A DNA stretch of 64,000 nt. It comes from Viola odorata. Its lineage: Eukaryota > Streptophyta > Magnoliopsida > Malpighiales > Violaceae. The DNA lies in contig OY829544.1 of assembly GCA_963691705.1 (NCBI GenBank), positions 8,005,501 through 8,069,500 on the forward strand, given 5' to 3'. The position numbers and the translations under genes were made by a program. The notes beneath the pieces were generated by a model. The model did no database searches. It was not told where the DNA came from and saw only the letters and a program-made list of their open reading frames with translations. Positions 20,494 through 32,482 of this stretch are shown piece after piece. How positions within the stretch are numbered: position 1 is the first letter of the stretch; every line of letters begins with the position of its first letter.

Positions 20494-21573
20494 ATGGACG
20501 GCAACAAAGACGATGCTTTAAAATGCTTGAAAATCGCTAAAGACTCAATTGAATCCGGGGACAAGCCTCGCGCTCTCAAATTCATCGCCAAAGCTCGCCG
20601 TCTTGACCCTTCTGTCGCTGTCGATGATCTACTCTCATCCATCGAGAAGGACCCATCTTCATCTCCCGATCAAGCGCCTACCGCTAACGGACACGGCCCC
20701 ACCTTGAACAACGAATCAAAGCCCCGCCAGAGAAAACCATCTGCTTCTTCGTCATCGTCGTCAGCATCAGGAGCTGCCAGCTATACTGAGGAGCAGATTA
20801 ATATTGTTAGAGAAATCAGGAGGAAGAAGGATTATTATGAGATCTTGGGATTAGAGAAGACGTGTACTGTTGAAGATGTGCGGAAAGCTTATCGGAAACT
20901 GTCACTAAAAGTCCATCCGGATAAGAACACGGCTCCTGGGTCTGATGAAGCCTTCAAAGCTGTGTCCAAGGCGTTTCGGTGTCTTAGCAATGAAGAGAGC
21001 AAGAGAAAGTATGATGTTACTGGGAGTGAGGAGCCTGTGTATGAAAGGCGTGCTGCTCGGACCCATGGAGGGTATAATAACATGTATTATGATGATTTTG
21101 ATGCTGATGAGATATTTAGGCAGTTCTTTTTCGGAGGAATGGGACCAGGGGCGACCACTCAATTCAGAAGTTTCAATTTTGGAGGTGGGATGGGGCAGAG
21201 AACGGCTCAAAATGGATCTGGGTCTAATCTACGCATGTTGATTCAGTTACTGCCAGTTATTCTTATATTGCTGTTGAATTTCATGCCTTCTTCCGAGCCT
21301 ATTTACGCCTTGTCTAGGTCATATCCTTATGAGTATAGGTTTACGACCCAGAAAGGGGCTAATTTTTATGTGAAGAGTACTAGGTTTGAGCAGGATTATC
21401 CACCGGGTACTCATGAAAGGGCTGCGCTGGAAGTCAAAGTGGAGAGGGATTATGTGTCAGCACTCGCTCAGAATTGTAGGTTTGAGTTGCAGAGGCAGCA
21501 ATGGGGGTTTGTGAGGGAGACTCCTCACTGCGAAATGTTGGAGCAGTTCCAAAGTGGAGCGATGGCTGCTTGA
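20494..21573 (+). CDS. ER-membrane DnaJ (Hsp40) co-chaperone, DNAJB12/14-like
   Basis: The protein is predicted to recruit Hsp70 at the ER membrane with its J domain on the cytosolic face. It is a single 359-residue exon. The N-terminal segment (ALKCLKIAKDSIESGDKPRALKF) is the helical region shared by the DNAJB12 group. The J domain follows at about residues 110-170, with KDYYEILGL, the essential HPD triad in KVHPDKN, and a J-domain helix IV. A Gly/Phe-rich segment comes next, then one hydrophobic transmembrane span (LIQLLPVILILLLNF, near residue 255) and a DUF1977-type C-terminal domain with YRFTTQKGANFYVKS. The ATG at MDGNKDD fits the family start. It is closest to the Arabidopsis At3g57340/At5g05750 type as I remember it. 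Confidence 0.93.
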   Translation: MDGNKDDALKCLKIAKDSIESGDKPRALKFIAKARRLDPSVAVDDLLSSIEKDPSSSPDQAPTANGHGPTLNNESKPRQRKPSASSSSSSASGAASYTEEQINIVREIRRKKDYYEILGLEKTCTVEDVRKAYRKLSLKVHPDKNTAPGSDEAFKAVSKAFRCLSNEESKRKYDVTGSEEPVYERRAARTHGGYNNMYYDDFDADEIFRQFFFGGMGPGATTQFRSFNFGGGMGQRTAQNGSGSNLRMLIQLLPVILILLLNFMPSSEPIYALSRSYPYEYRFTTQKGANFYVKSTRFEQDYPPGTHERAALEVKVERDYVSALAQNCRFELQRQQWGFVRETPHCEMLEQFQSGAMAA

Positions 21574-22939
21574 TGGAATTTGAAAATTAAGGTTGAATTT
21601 AGTACTCCTATAATTTTTGCTAGATGTTTACTATTTTTTGTTCCTTATGAGGGCTGGAGATGGTTTAATATTGATAGATTGCTGGTTAATAAGTGTTTGT
21701 TCCAAATTCTGTCTCCCTTGTAGACTATAGCATGCAAACTTGCAGTGTGCTTTTATTTCGCACAAACATATACATATTCACTTTGACCAGAGCTCAGTGT
21801 TTACTTGAATATGGAGGTATAGTTTTATTGTTTATAAGCAACTTGAATTGCATTGTCTTGACTTATTCTGTTACTTATTTGAGACTGATATCATGTCATT
21901 TTGGCTTAAGTGGGGCATTGGATTTTGATGCTTCCCTGTTTGATCCTGCGAGTGACTAAATTCAAGATAAAGGAAGCTAGATTATTAAGAATTATGGAAT
22001 ACTTCGGCTTGCATTTGCACTGAAGTGAGTTTGTGTAGGCTCCTTCCCATGGGGCCTTTTCTTTTGACTCATCCTTCTCCTAGCTGTTTACTGGTGTGTA
22101 AGTTGCAATAGTCATTTCCTATATCGATGAAACAAGTAAGATTTTGTCTGGGTATCAGGTGAAACCAGGATTTGAGTGTGGAAGAGGTGTTTGCATACCC
22201 CTACCTTACCACACAGACATGTGACCCTCGCATACATGAAGTCCTCAGATTATAAACTTTCCTCTAGTGCTTAGAACCATCAGAAGGAATATGCAACCAT
22301 CAAAATGTTCCTGCCTTTGACATATGTTATCTGTCCAAGCAACCTTTATATCTCTCTGGTTTCGCTTTGGTTGTGACTGCGTGTAAAGATGTGTTGGAAC
22401 CTCAGAGTCTATATTTTTCTCATGCATTTCTCCTCCGTTTTGCCTCAACCAAGAGATTTTTTGTTTCTAGGATTATGGCTTTATTATTGTTAGGGTTTAT
22501 AGGAGTCGACATGAACTAGGAGTTTCAAATTTGCTCAAGAATGGCATTCAAATTTCAGACATCACAAGAGTCCTTGTTTTGTTGTATAGGTGCTTTTATT
22601 ATTGCATGCATATGCATAAACATGGGTGTGTGTGTATGGTGTGAATAAAGGTTTTATTGGCTCCGGTTTTCATTCCAGACGTACTATAGTACAGCCAGCT
22701 GCAAAATGAAATCTCACTTTTCTCTCCTGTCGATTTAGTTTTACGATGTTGAGAAATGGTCCTAATGTAACATACCTATATTTTTGTCGTTGATATATTC
22801 ATGGCTTTACTGGGCTTCTTTTTCTTAATTTTGTTAATTTAATCTACTAATATTAGCTCTAGATTGATGATGTTAGCATGCTTGTTTGTAATTATCATGT
22901 TACTATGTACTGCCGGGCTCATTGTTGTGCTTTTTCTGT
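21574..22939. other. DnaJ 3' flank and intergenic DNA
   Basis: The sequence is T-rich with no splice-supported coding frame. A (GT)n-like run occurs near 22625-22640. No known RNA gene or bounded transposon was recognised. Confidence 0.5.
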
Positions 22940-23345
22940 TATTAGTGAGCAAGAGATTGTATTTGGTGGCGTCTTGTCTGTGCTTCAAGCTATGGTGGGT
23001 AACATTATTGATGCACTTGTGTCGATTGTGTCTTGACTGCACCTAATTTGTAGAAACTATTCTCTTGTGGATTTGTTTCTTGTTTTTGTCTTCAAGAAGT
23101 GAATGTTTTGGTTTTTTATTTTGTGCTTATTAGGCTTATGGCAGTTTTGCCAAACAATAAGGTTGTGCCACTGTTTTCTGTAAGCTATTACAACTTGGTC
23201 TTCTGCACAAGTTCTGTAAAATAATGTGTAGCTGTTGAAAAATCTTCCTTGATTTTGTTTTCCTACTGAATTGTCATATTTTGAATCGTTGATAGGAGGA
23301 ATGAATCAAGAGTGCCGGCCTGTGCAGAATGTTAAATTGAAGTCT
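22940..23345 (+). pseudogene. Decayed Alba-gene copy (exons 3 and 4, perhaps 2)
   Basis: Two blocks match the intact Alba gene at 18.0-19.4 kb, in the same order and orientation. At about 23178-23250 a block with CTGTAAGCTATTACAACTTGG and AGCTGTTGAAAAA resembles exon 3 and its acceptor. At about 23293-23345 a block with GGAATGAATCAAGAG and GGCCTGTGCAGAA resembles exon 4. The second block has a net one-base shift relative to the functional exon, and the first has stops and no conserved frame. A weaker match to the end of exon 2 lies near 22955-23005. Exon 1 and exon 5 were not found. This looks like an old local duplication. Confidence 0.5.
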
Positions 23346-24565
23346 ATATTTTCCTGTATAGGCCATTGAATCTCCTTTAGCTAAGTAAAATGGCTTGCCG
23401 CACAAAGATTACAGTGGATGCAGAGGATTCTAGCAGGACCAGCCCTCTTCAGCTACATTACTCAGGGCTCGGCGCAGGCGCAGGGCCTGTATCAACGGAA
23501 GATTATGAGCTTACTTTCTACATATTTGAATAGTTTAGAAAACTTGGGATTATTCATTTGTTGTGGTGCTTATTCTTAGTTTTGTCTGTGGAATATTAAC
23601 TCAACCATGGAATCTCTTTTTTGTTCTAATGAATGGTGGTTTATATACACCCATATCGAAATTAGAAGACGTGCAGCAAACTGTCTTTCTAATTTACCTT
23701 TCTGTTAGCTTGAGAGTAGAGTGAACTCCGTCAATACTAGATAACGTTGCGGGTCGTTTATAAAACGTTGTTACCATAAACAAACTCTAACGTGTCGGGT
23801 TTGTTTGAAGACTCCATATCAGTGGTGGCACCACCTTTCAATTTGTTTTTGATTACTGTTTTAACATTCAAATGAGGACAAATGTACCCAAGAGAGGATA
23901 TGGAATATACTAATGCATTCATTTTTATGCCATCTCTAAGATATTGGCTTGGTGCCTCTACATTATGTTCTGTGCTACCTTGTAAGTTGGTGGAAGCAAA
24001 ATCCTGTTATATTAACATAGACAAGTTCTAGGCTTTCGAATCCAATGGAAGATACCTTAGGTCTAGTACTTGAAAACAAAAGAAAAAAGAAAAAAACAAG
24101 AGGATGTAGTATCGACTTTGCTGATGGCACGAGTGCTCATTCAAGATCGAGACGCTCAGAAACGGTCAAGAGTTACGAGAAAATAATGGCAAGCATTCAT
24201 CTGCCAGTTTTCCCTGCTCATGAAAGCAGCATGGTATAAACAACTTTTCTTTTGCTTTTCTTTTCACATTCTGCTGTAGTATAACCATTATGGCTCCTAT
24301 GAGCTAAAACTCAACTCAGTAACTTAATCATGAGATAGGGAAGAAAACAATCAATGCATTTTTCTAAGATCTAAAAACCACCACTTGAAAGAGATCCACA
24401 AGTTAACAACTTAAAGCAAAAAGAATTAAGTGGTAAATCATTCTGTCAATCGCTATGATGCCTTACTTCCCCATCCTATCCCGAAAACCCCAAAATCTCA
24501 AAACTGCAGTCTCTTCACTAAAACACCCCATGTGTATCAAACAGTAGACCCTCCGAGGTATCCTT
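23346..24565. other. Intergenic DNA and 3' flank of the BT1-type carrier
   Basis: No gene is supported. A 64-codon Lys/Arg-rich frame at 24045-24239 has an ATG but no recognisable family or splice context, and I do not call it. The last 250 bases are the 3' side of the minus-strand carrier gene. Confidence 0.45.
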
Positions 24566-27500
24566 TCATTGATCTTCTTCCTCTGCCATGATTAGTATCC
24601 TCTTGCATGCCTCGTAGCACATGAACGAAATGCCAGCAGCAGGGACGATTTTGACGCAGCTTGGGCCTAAACCTTTATACAGACCAGCCAGGCCTTCCAT
24701 CTCAAAAATGCTTGCAAGAGCATGAAGCATGTTATGGTACTGTCTCCCATTCAGAGCCCCAGCCTGCATGTGCTTCCGAGCTACCTCAAGTGGAAAAGTT
24801 GCAGTGCTTGAGATTGCGCCAGCAGCTGATCCGATCAGAAGAGTCGCAATATTTCCAATTTCGTCCTTCTTAAAAGCCTTCTTGTAAGCCTTCTTTAATG
24901 AATCGTAAGCAAAGTAATTGGCAGCAGCATACGGAACTACTCCTATCAAACTTGGAGTTAGACCCCTGTAAAGTTCTCCAGGTCCTTCCTCTTGCACAAT
25001 CTTTATGAGGGCATCAAAAAGATTCTTGTACACTCCTCTCTGCAGTCACATTTAAGGTAATAAAAATGACTTTTTTGCAAGAAAAACAAGTGTTGCTGAA
25101 TTGCTTGTGTGTTTATGTTACCTGTACAGTCAATCGGGTTTTCAGCAACTCAAGAGGGTATGTACATATGGTAGAGGTTACTCCAGCAGCAGCACCGGCA
25201 ATTGATGAAGCAGGGATCGGGAGTATTGGCTTCTCACCAGGCTTAGGCGTCAAGTGCTTCAGAACTGTATCATAAGCAAATAACTGCAAAAGGGTCCCAA
25301 ATGTAGTGTCAATAAATTTATACTATGCTCAATATAAAACTTTTCCTTTGATCAGTTTTCAAGAATAACACAAATCAATCATGTTCAAAGTTGCACAGAC
25401 AGCCAATGCGCTAGTTGTAAGGGCTACGGGAATCAAGTGATAAATTGCAAGTTCAACTCCTCGCAACACCAGCAAAAGGAAAAGAAAATGTAACATACAT
25501 CCCATAAGCATGTGATATTCAATCAAAAGAGAAACATTAGAGATGCTCTCTCTCATCCACATCCAAATCTTTCTCAAGCAGGACCCTGATAAGGGATGGG
25601 AATGGCGGAATCCGTCTGCCCTCGTACGCAAGTAAGCAACTGGCCTTAAATTGTATCGAGCTACATGACATAGAAGCAGGCCTAAGCTGAACCTAAGAAG
25701 CAGGCCAACAAGTGGATTGAATCTTTTCAGACAGGCGGATTACCTTCGAAACAAAGGTTGTAAGCTTCCTTCTGCTTTGGGCAAGATAAGTGGACAGATA
25801 AGCTAGGCGAGGTTCCTCTTCTTTACTCACTAACCTAAGTCAACCCTTATTCGCTAGGCTCAGTCTCATATGTAAGGATATCTGTTTGACATCTAGGAAA
25901 GGATTTGCTGAAAGGGAGAAGCCAACGATGCATTTTGGCAAGCTTTGAATGATCTCAAGTACCACATGGGATTTCTTGCAACATTCAGCAACAAAGCTAG
26001 CCAAATCAAAACAGAAAAAGCTAGAGAAAATAGACTATATATATAACAGACTTCATGCTTCTTTGCAATTGAGAACTCATGAAATTACTTCAGTGACGAC
26101 AATACTAAACAGTCAATTTTTAACTTTGCAGCTGATGACATCATTTTGACTGTTAAGGATCACATAAAAAGGGATGGCATCTTCAATTCACCAACCCATT
26201 CATTTGCCAAAATGCATGCCAATATGTACAAACGAGGGGATATGAGAATTCCTTTGATTTACTACTTAAAAACCAACTGACAACCATCCGTAATAAATAA
26301 TCTAGATTACATTTGAGATTCAACAGATACCTGAACACATACAGCTACAATTACAAGGATAAATCAAACAATTAAAAGCAACAAGATCAATTTAACTGAT
26401 TAGCAATTATAATGATGGCATACATGAATTGTGTCACTCAAATTTGGATGCATAAAATCATAAGAAATATCTGCAGTCAAATAAAAGAATGAAGAAATTT
26501 CATTTAGTATCCTAACAAAGATGACATGTGCCTTAAATTGATAGTAAAGCATCCAATACTGATCACTGGGACCAGTGATCAAATGTTGAGTACATTGGGA
26601 AACCATACCAATTCCCCTTTTTTCATGGAACAGACATGACCTTTGCCTACTAAAACCATTGTCAAAATTGTCTGGGTCCAAAGCAAATGTTGGTGTTAAT
26701 GGACCACAAACCAAGTCTAATTGAAGACAGTGACGACCAAGAGCACCAATTACGTGTCCAAAGTTAGATGAGAAGAAAACAACTTAAGCCTTTTATGTAA
26801 ATGTCAATTGTTTGAGTACCACAACAGAAGAAACGAAGAGGTAATGGGCTAGGATCAGTATCAACAACTCAAAAGAACAACAGTAGACAAAAATGTTATT
26901 TTGCAAGAACAAAACAACAACTCAGGCCATGCTATATAATCATTAGTCAATTAATTCAAACATCAACAAAGTACACAAAACACAAAACACAAAACACAAA
27001 ACAAATAAAGGATTATCCAACAGACAACCAAATAATAAATAGGGTCGCATAAAAATGAGGACTGTCAAGTGCAAACCTCAATAGCTTTGCTTGGTGCCAC
27101 TCGGATGACATTAACCAGATTGCCCCTGAACAATCCCTTCCAACCATCATGCTTCATGATATTCTCAAAAACTTCAGTTGCTGAATGCCCACAACTCCCC
27201 ACCATCAAATGAGTCCTTATAGTCTCCAAAGGAGCAACAGCAGTCCTTGATATAGCACCCGCGATTCCCCCACTGATCAACCTCCTCAGCGCTGGATTTC
27301 TAACCTTAATTTTCCATTTAAATCCACCCTTCTTCTTCTTCACCACTTTTTTCTCTCCTGCCTCCATAACTTCTCCCACCACCAATTCAGTTGTCTTTTC
27401 AATGGGTAAAGCCGGCTCAGCAACAAATTTCAAGTGCATATTAGTGGCCAGAACTTTTGCATTTGGGGCATTTTCTAGAGTATTTGCAGCATTCGGTGAC

Positions 27501-27670
27501 ACCCCAAATCCTTGGCCTACATGATTGACACTTGCAAATAAGCCACGGGACTGAAACCTCCCACTCCGAATTTTACACTCTTGGGGAAACAATTGAAGCT
27601 TAATCCCAGAATTAGAGAAGACCACCTCCTTGTTCGCATGTTGAAGAACTTGTAAACTATTCACACCCAT
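24566..27670 (-). CDS. BT1-type adenine nucleotide carrier (mitochondrial carrier family)
   Basis: BRITTLE1-type carriers move adenine nucleotides across the plastid inner envelope and/or the mitochondrial inner membrane. Three exons (27670-27077, 25283-25122, 25039-24566) give 409 residues. The three carrier signatures are present: APLETIRTHLMV, YPLELLKTRLTV and FPLEVARKHMQAG. Matching repeats follow, such as GLFRGNLVNVIRVAPSKAIE and YRGLTPSLIGVVPYAA. About 130 residues precede the first repeat. They include a transit-like segment and a KKVVKKKKGGFKWKIK basic run before RNPALRRLISGGIAGAISRT, as in eudicot BT1 (At4g32400 type). The start MGVNSLQVLQ was chosen as the last upstream ATG compatible with the family. 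The first intron is about 1.8 kb and holds a CAAAACA repeat at 26977-27003. Confidence 0.92.
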
Positions 27671-29213
27671 CGATTCCAAAGTTTTCAACTTTACCAATTC
27701 TTTTCTTCTTTTCACAGGCTTGCAAAATGAACAAAAATGGCCAAAAACCACTTGTGTACAAAGAATATTATGCTCTACACTGGAGATAGAAAAAAATTAT
27801 TGGTTTTAACGCAAATGGATTTAAAAAATAGGAGTTTCAAGAGATGTGTATCAAGCAATGATGGTAAAGATGGAATATTTTTGACCAGTATGAGGAAAAT
27901 ATACCAAAAGCAAGTGTAGAGAATTAAGAGTAAAGGTTTTGTACCAGACGGTATTGATGCTTTTCTACCTTGCTTCTCCGCTCCACAGAGAAGCAGAGAA
28001 GAGAAGACAAGGTTGGCGTACACTCTCGATAGTGCTAAAGCCTTTAGGTTTGATTTGTTTACTTTTGCTTGAAAAGCCGCCCTTTTGTAGGCAAGAGAGG
28101 TCACGGTATAGTAAAATGAGTTCTTGTTAAACCCTACCACTACAAACAAAATATTTATACTTTTCCTCAAGATAAATTAAAAAATAAATATTTCTGGTGG
28201 AAAAAGGGATGTAGTGTATCTGACCATTTTAATGTTCATGATTATCTTTGAATTTGAGACTGAGTTGTTGGTAGAGAAACCTGTGGAAACCAACTTGTAA
28301 TTTTTTTTTTCTTAAAACGATATGTATTTTGAAACGAGAGTACACTAGGATTAGTTTTTTTTTAGCTTTTAACATCTAATTTTCAAGTGATGGTTTGTGG
28401 TTTTGAGATTTATTCCAAAGAGAAGAAGGTGGGAGTGATTTGCGTTAGGAAATGAATGCTGTTGTTCTGATCGTAGGCAAATTTTTTTTATTGATGTGGA
28501 TAAATTTGACTTATTCATCAGTGTGTTGTACTATATTTGTCCTTGATTTGATTATGAGGGCCAAGTGCGTTGCTTGCCACGAAAAGCAGATAAATTCGTC
28601 CAGTTGCACACCCTCGCTTCCTTCAAAGTTCAAACTTCATGTGAATTTTGTCCACCTGGCGCTCTCCAAAAACTGTTTCGTACCGCATAAAACATGGGGA
28701 TAATAAAGCCTTGTCGGAGGGAGCAGTCTCATGCCAACACATGCTAAACATGATAAATAACAATTAGTTAAGAAAACATCCACTATTAACCATGTTTACT
28801 TCAAGTCACTAATCAGGAATCATAACCCAACCGATCAACGACTACGCACGAGACTGATTCATCAGGCCGAATACAGGGCCTATGACTTCCTGTTTCATGT
28901 CTATCTAGTTCGCGCAGCGCAATATGCACAACTAAGGAGCTCAACTGCTATTGCCCAAGAACAAGGAAATTCAACAATTCACAAACAGTACCCGTATACT
29001 AGTCACTAAAAGGTTTCCCAGTATTAATTTGAAAGGTCATGCGTAGTAGATGAAGCAATTCAATATGGTAAATATGCAGGAGAGGGGAAGGCGATTCAAA
29101 TAGATAAGTATGAATTCTGTCAGTAAAAACTGCATCTGTTTCCCATACACAAACTTAGACATCCTAGCAAAAAACTTCAATGACATCAAAATTGTGTCTA
29201 CCAGTTGTCAGAT
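27671..29213. other. Shared intergenic region: BT1 promoter side and RRS1 3' flank
   Basis: The carrier promoter and leader should lie just right of 27670, and the RRS1 3' untranslated region should end just left of 29214. I found no other coding exon or RNA gene. Frames at 27775-28170 and 28452-28703 lack family or splice support. Confidence 0.45.
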
Positions 29214-31929
29214 TCACTTTGCCTTTCCTTTATTTGAAGATCCTCCTGCTTTCATGGGCTTATTACTATTAGGTTTGTTTTTCGCCTTCATTGGTTTGCC
29301 AGCTGGTTTTAACTTGCTTGCTGTAGAAGGAGCCTTACCTTGTTGATTCCTTCGTTTTTTCTCTTTGTTGACATTGTACATAGTAACAGCCTAATTTCCA
29401 AATGAAAGTTCAAGTGAGTAAATTCTATTGCATAACCACAAAACTAGAGCAACCACCGAGTTGGTAAAGCTTACCTTTTCCACATTAAGTATCTCATGCG
29501 AATTCTGGGACATCAATTTGCCTAGAATTCTATCAGTTTGCTGCTTTTCTTGATTCCCTATCCCTGAACCTTCCGCGACTGGCAGAAACTGAAAAAAAGT
29601 AAAAGAGGAAAGCATTATGGGAACTTCCAAAGGAGATGTAGAAAGGAAAATTGAATCAAACTTCTTTGGCCATGGGTAAGTTCAAACCTTGCGATATTTC
29701 CCATCATGTTTAGCAGGCTTTTCTCCTTGCACCTTCTTGTCAAACTTCCCACCACTGGCTGTTGCTGTGGCAGCTAGTCCAGCCACATTTCCTAGCTCAT
29801 CTTTAGAAAGTTTCTTTGGTGGAGCCTGTGTTCCAGTGATAGGCAAAGCTGTGGCAGCAAGCTGAACATGGCTGTAGAAAAGCAGATGCTTAACTCAACT
29901 TGTGTAGATAAATATTTTAATATGCAGTCACAAAAAATTCTCTACAACGACTCCTTTTTCTATTTATGAAAAGGTAGTAGATCAAGCACACTTGTTGCTA
30001 ATGAGTATGTTCTCGAAAGTCCTAGCTACAAGATGCGGATGACAAAACAAGAACAATACATGCCAAGACAAGAATGATAATAAGGACGGAAACTAATGCT
30101 AAAATATGAAACAACTCTCTAAGCAGCTTCTACCTTGCACAGGCAAATGTTGAACCAATCAAGATCCTATTCGACCAATATTCTATTGTTGAGCCCTAAG
30201 CTAAGACACCATTGGAATGAAAATCTTATATTAAGGTCTAAGAGAGCTTGGTCTATGAACCACAGGTTCAGATGATTGAAAACAAGGAAATTACCACAAT
30301 TGAACTTTGACAATACATGACAATGTACTGGCAAAAAACAACAATGTTATGGAGGATAATAACAAGAACTTTATAAAGAGGCAAAACCTTGGTAAAGCAC
30401 CAGCCTTTGCAGCAGTTTTCAAGTTCTGCAACCGATTCTTTTCTTGCTTCTCGACTCTTGTCTTCTTTTCTGCTATTCTCTTGGCAAAAGGATCTACTCC
30501 TGGCTCTACAAAAAGCAAACACGTGAAATTTAATCAGCTTATTCTTCAATCACCAACTAGTCTAAAGCCGAACATAATTTAAGAATCAAGTACAAGCAGT
30601 CGTAAAACAAGGATTTCTTTGTGCGTTCTTACCATCAGTCATCTTTGCCTCAATGATGGGAACATCTTCATCATCATTAACACGGTCATATCCATAACGA
30701 CGCTTCCAAGTACCAGTCTGTTCGTCCCATACGACCTTGTCTTTTTTGCGCTTCTGTATACCTGAAGAAAGAACAACACAGCCAAACACATTGAGCTCTA
30801 ACATAGGGAAATTAAGATTCAAGAGAGAATCTAAATTAACTAGATGGATAAACCTATCCCCATAATTCCAGATCCCACTAAATTTCAAGAAGAGGTCATA
30901 ACAAAAGCTCTTCTGTGTTTCAGTTTTGAATTCCCAACAAGGAAAATCACCTTTTGATTTGGCAAACTGTTCCCACTTTGTAGGAGGTTTAGGCCTTGGA
31001 AGCTGAAAATAAAACATTATAAGCTAATGAGTTTCAACATATACATATCCAGTACATTATGGAGGAAAAGACAAGGAAAATAAAGAAGCAACAGAATATG
31101 ATGCTGTGCATATTGCTCTCCTGGCATCCATGTTACATAGTACAGGATTTGCAATTGCAGCATATTCGTAGGACTAGATCATTAACTGTACCGCATGCAG
31201 CTTTTCATTATTGTCCTTCCATTTTCTTTAACTTGGCACCTTTAACATCCCTCTTTAGCAGACAATTAGAGTCTCTCAAGAAAGTTTCATTCGACAAATT
31301 AACATAGATGAAGACTGAGAACCATCCCCCAAATAACAGCAAAGTGAAAAGAATTACTCAAGGCTTATTAAGATCAATTAGGAAATCTCGTGAGAGATTG
31401 TGACACCATAGCCACCACAAAGCTGATACAGAAAAATCCTCTGCAAGCAAGGTAAATGCAATATATTCGCTAACTCAAACAGAAGTAAAAGCCTTACATG
31501 CTTCTCTCTAGGAAGTTTAGTTGATGGGGGAGGCAACTTAACAATAGGCCCATCTACATCTTCAGTTGAAGGTAAGTTGAAAAGACGATCTGCAATGGCT
31601 TGAACTAGCTCAGTTCCTTTTCTAAGACATTCATTCACTAACTCCTCCCTGAAAGTAAAACACAAAAGCAAAAACAATGAAGAAGGTACACAACAAGAAA
31701 ATTACAGATCAAATCACGAAAGCCAAAATATATATATATATATATATATATTAAGCTGGCCAATTTCAGCTAATACATCTGAGAAATCGACAATACACCT
31801 CCTGCCTCAGCGAAGTCACCACATAGACAATAAACTATACCTGGAAGAGGGTGTGGAGGAGAAGTTGTGAGAGGGATCAAAAGCCATGAGATTGCCTAGG
31901 TCCACCTCGATATTTGTCTTGGTATCCAT
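29214..31929 (-). CDS. RRS1: Ribosome biogenesis regulatory protein RRS1 homolog
   Basis: RRS1 works in the nucleolus with RPF2 to load the 5S RNP into the 60S precursor. Eight coding exons (31929-31841, 31648-31498, 31002-30951, 30761-30633, 30505-30388, 29871-29688, 29588-29475, 29390-29214) give 337 residues. The conserved RRS1 core is clear: [79 protein letters not shown] and [15 protein letters not shown]. The C-terminus is a long Lys-rich tail, usual for the plant form. A 5' UTR intron is supported by a donor CAG/gtgagt at 32364/32363 and an acceptor tttcag at 31951. A (TA)n run at about 31728-31752 is intronic. Confidence 0.94.
31728..31752. repeat. (TA)n microsatellite in an RRS1 intron
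   Basis: About twelve TA units lie between coding exons 1 and 2 of the RRS1 gene. It is likely length-polymorphic and has no coding effect. Confidence 0.85.
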
Positions 31930-32472
31930 TCTAAGTAATATCCTGGTAACCTGAAACAAGAAAAACCTGAGTTAGTGATGTTTTATGGGATATATGCAGA
32001 GATCACAACACATAAAGTTTAGAGATTGTTCAGGACTTCCACAGCAGACAGGAAATTCAATGCACATACATCAATGAGGTAAAGCAACATTTGGGGAAAT
32101 AAATTCTGAAAAACAAAGAAAGATAAGGCCCCAAAAGAAACATGCCCTGACCAGCTTTACACCACGCTAAACAGGACAGACCCAAATTCATGCCAAGTAT
32201 TCATTTTGCATTGAACAAATACGGGAAATCACATAAAACATTACATGGTCGAAAATTTAACACTGTGATTATTTTTCAAAAAAACATAAGTTGACTTCAT
32301 TGAATGGATAGCACAGCTTGAACCTCATTTCTTCGAGAGCTAAGCAGTGAATCAAACACTCACCTGCGCGTAATAGACGAGCCTTCCTTCCTCACCAACT
32401 CGCGTGCTCTGCTTCTCTTAATTGGGGGAAATTTTGAAGGAGGCAATCTGGACTGGAAGTGTTTTGCTCATA

Positions 32473-32482
32473 TTAGGGTTTT
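32473..32482 (-). promoter_or_regulatory. RRS1: Telo-box (AAAACCCTAA on the minus strand) upstream of RRS1
   Basis: On the coding strand the motif reads AAAACCCTAA, about 110 bases upstream of the non-coding first exon end. Telo-boxes are over-represented in ribosome biogenesis promoters of plants, which fits this gene. Activity is inferred. Confidence 0.5.

Noticed and set aside
24045..24239. 64-codon Lys/Arg-rich open frame
   Set aside because: No family, no splice signals in frame, and no codon pattern better than the surrounding DNA.
30586..31017. 143-codon minus-strand frame through RRS1 exons 3 and 4
   Set aside because: It reads across the intron between two genuine exons; the intron part does not match the family.
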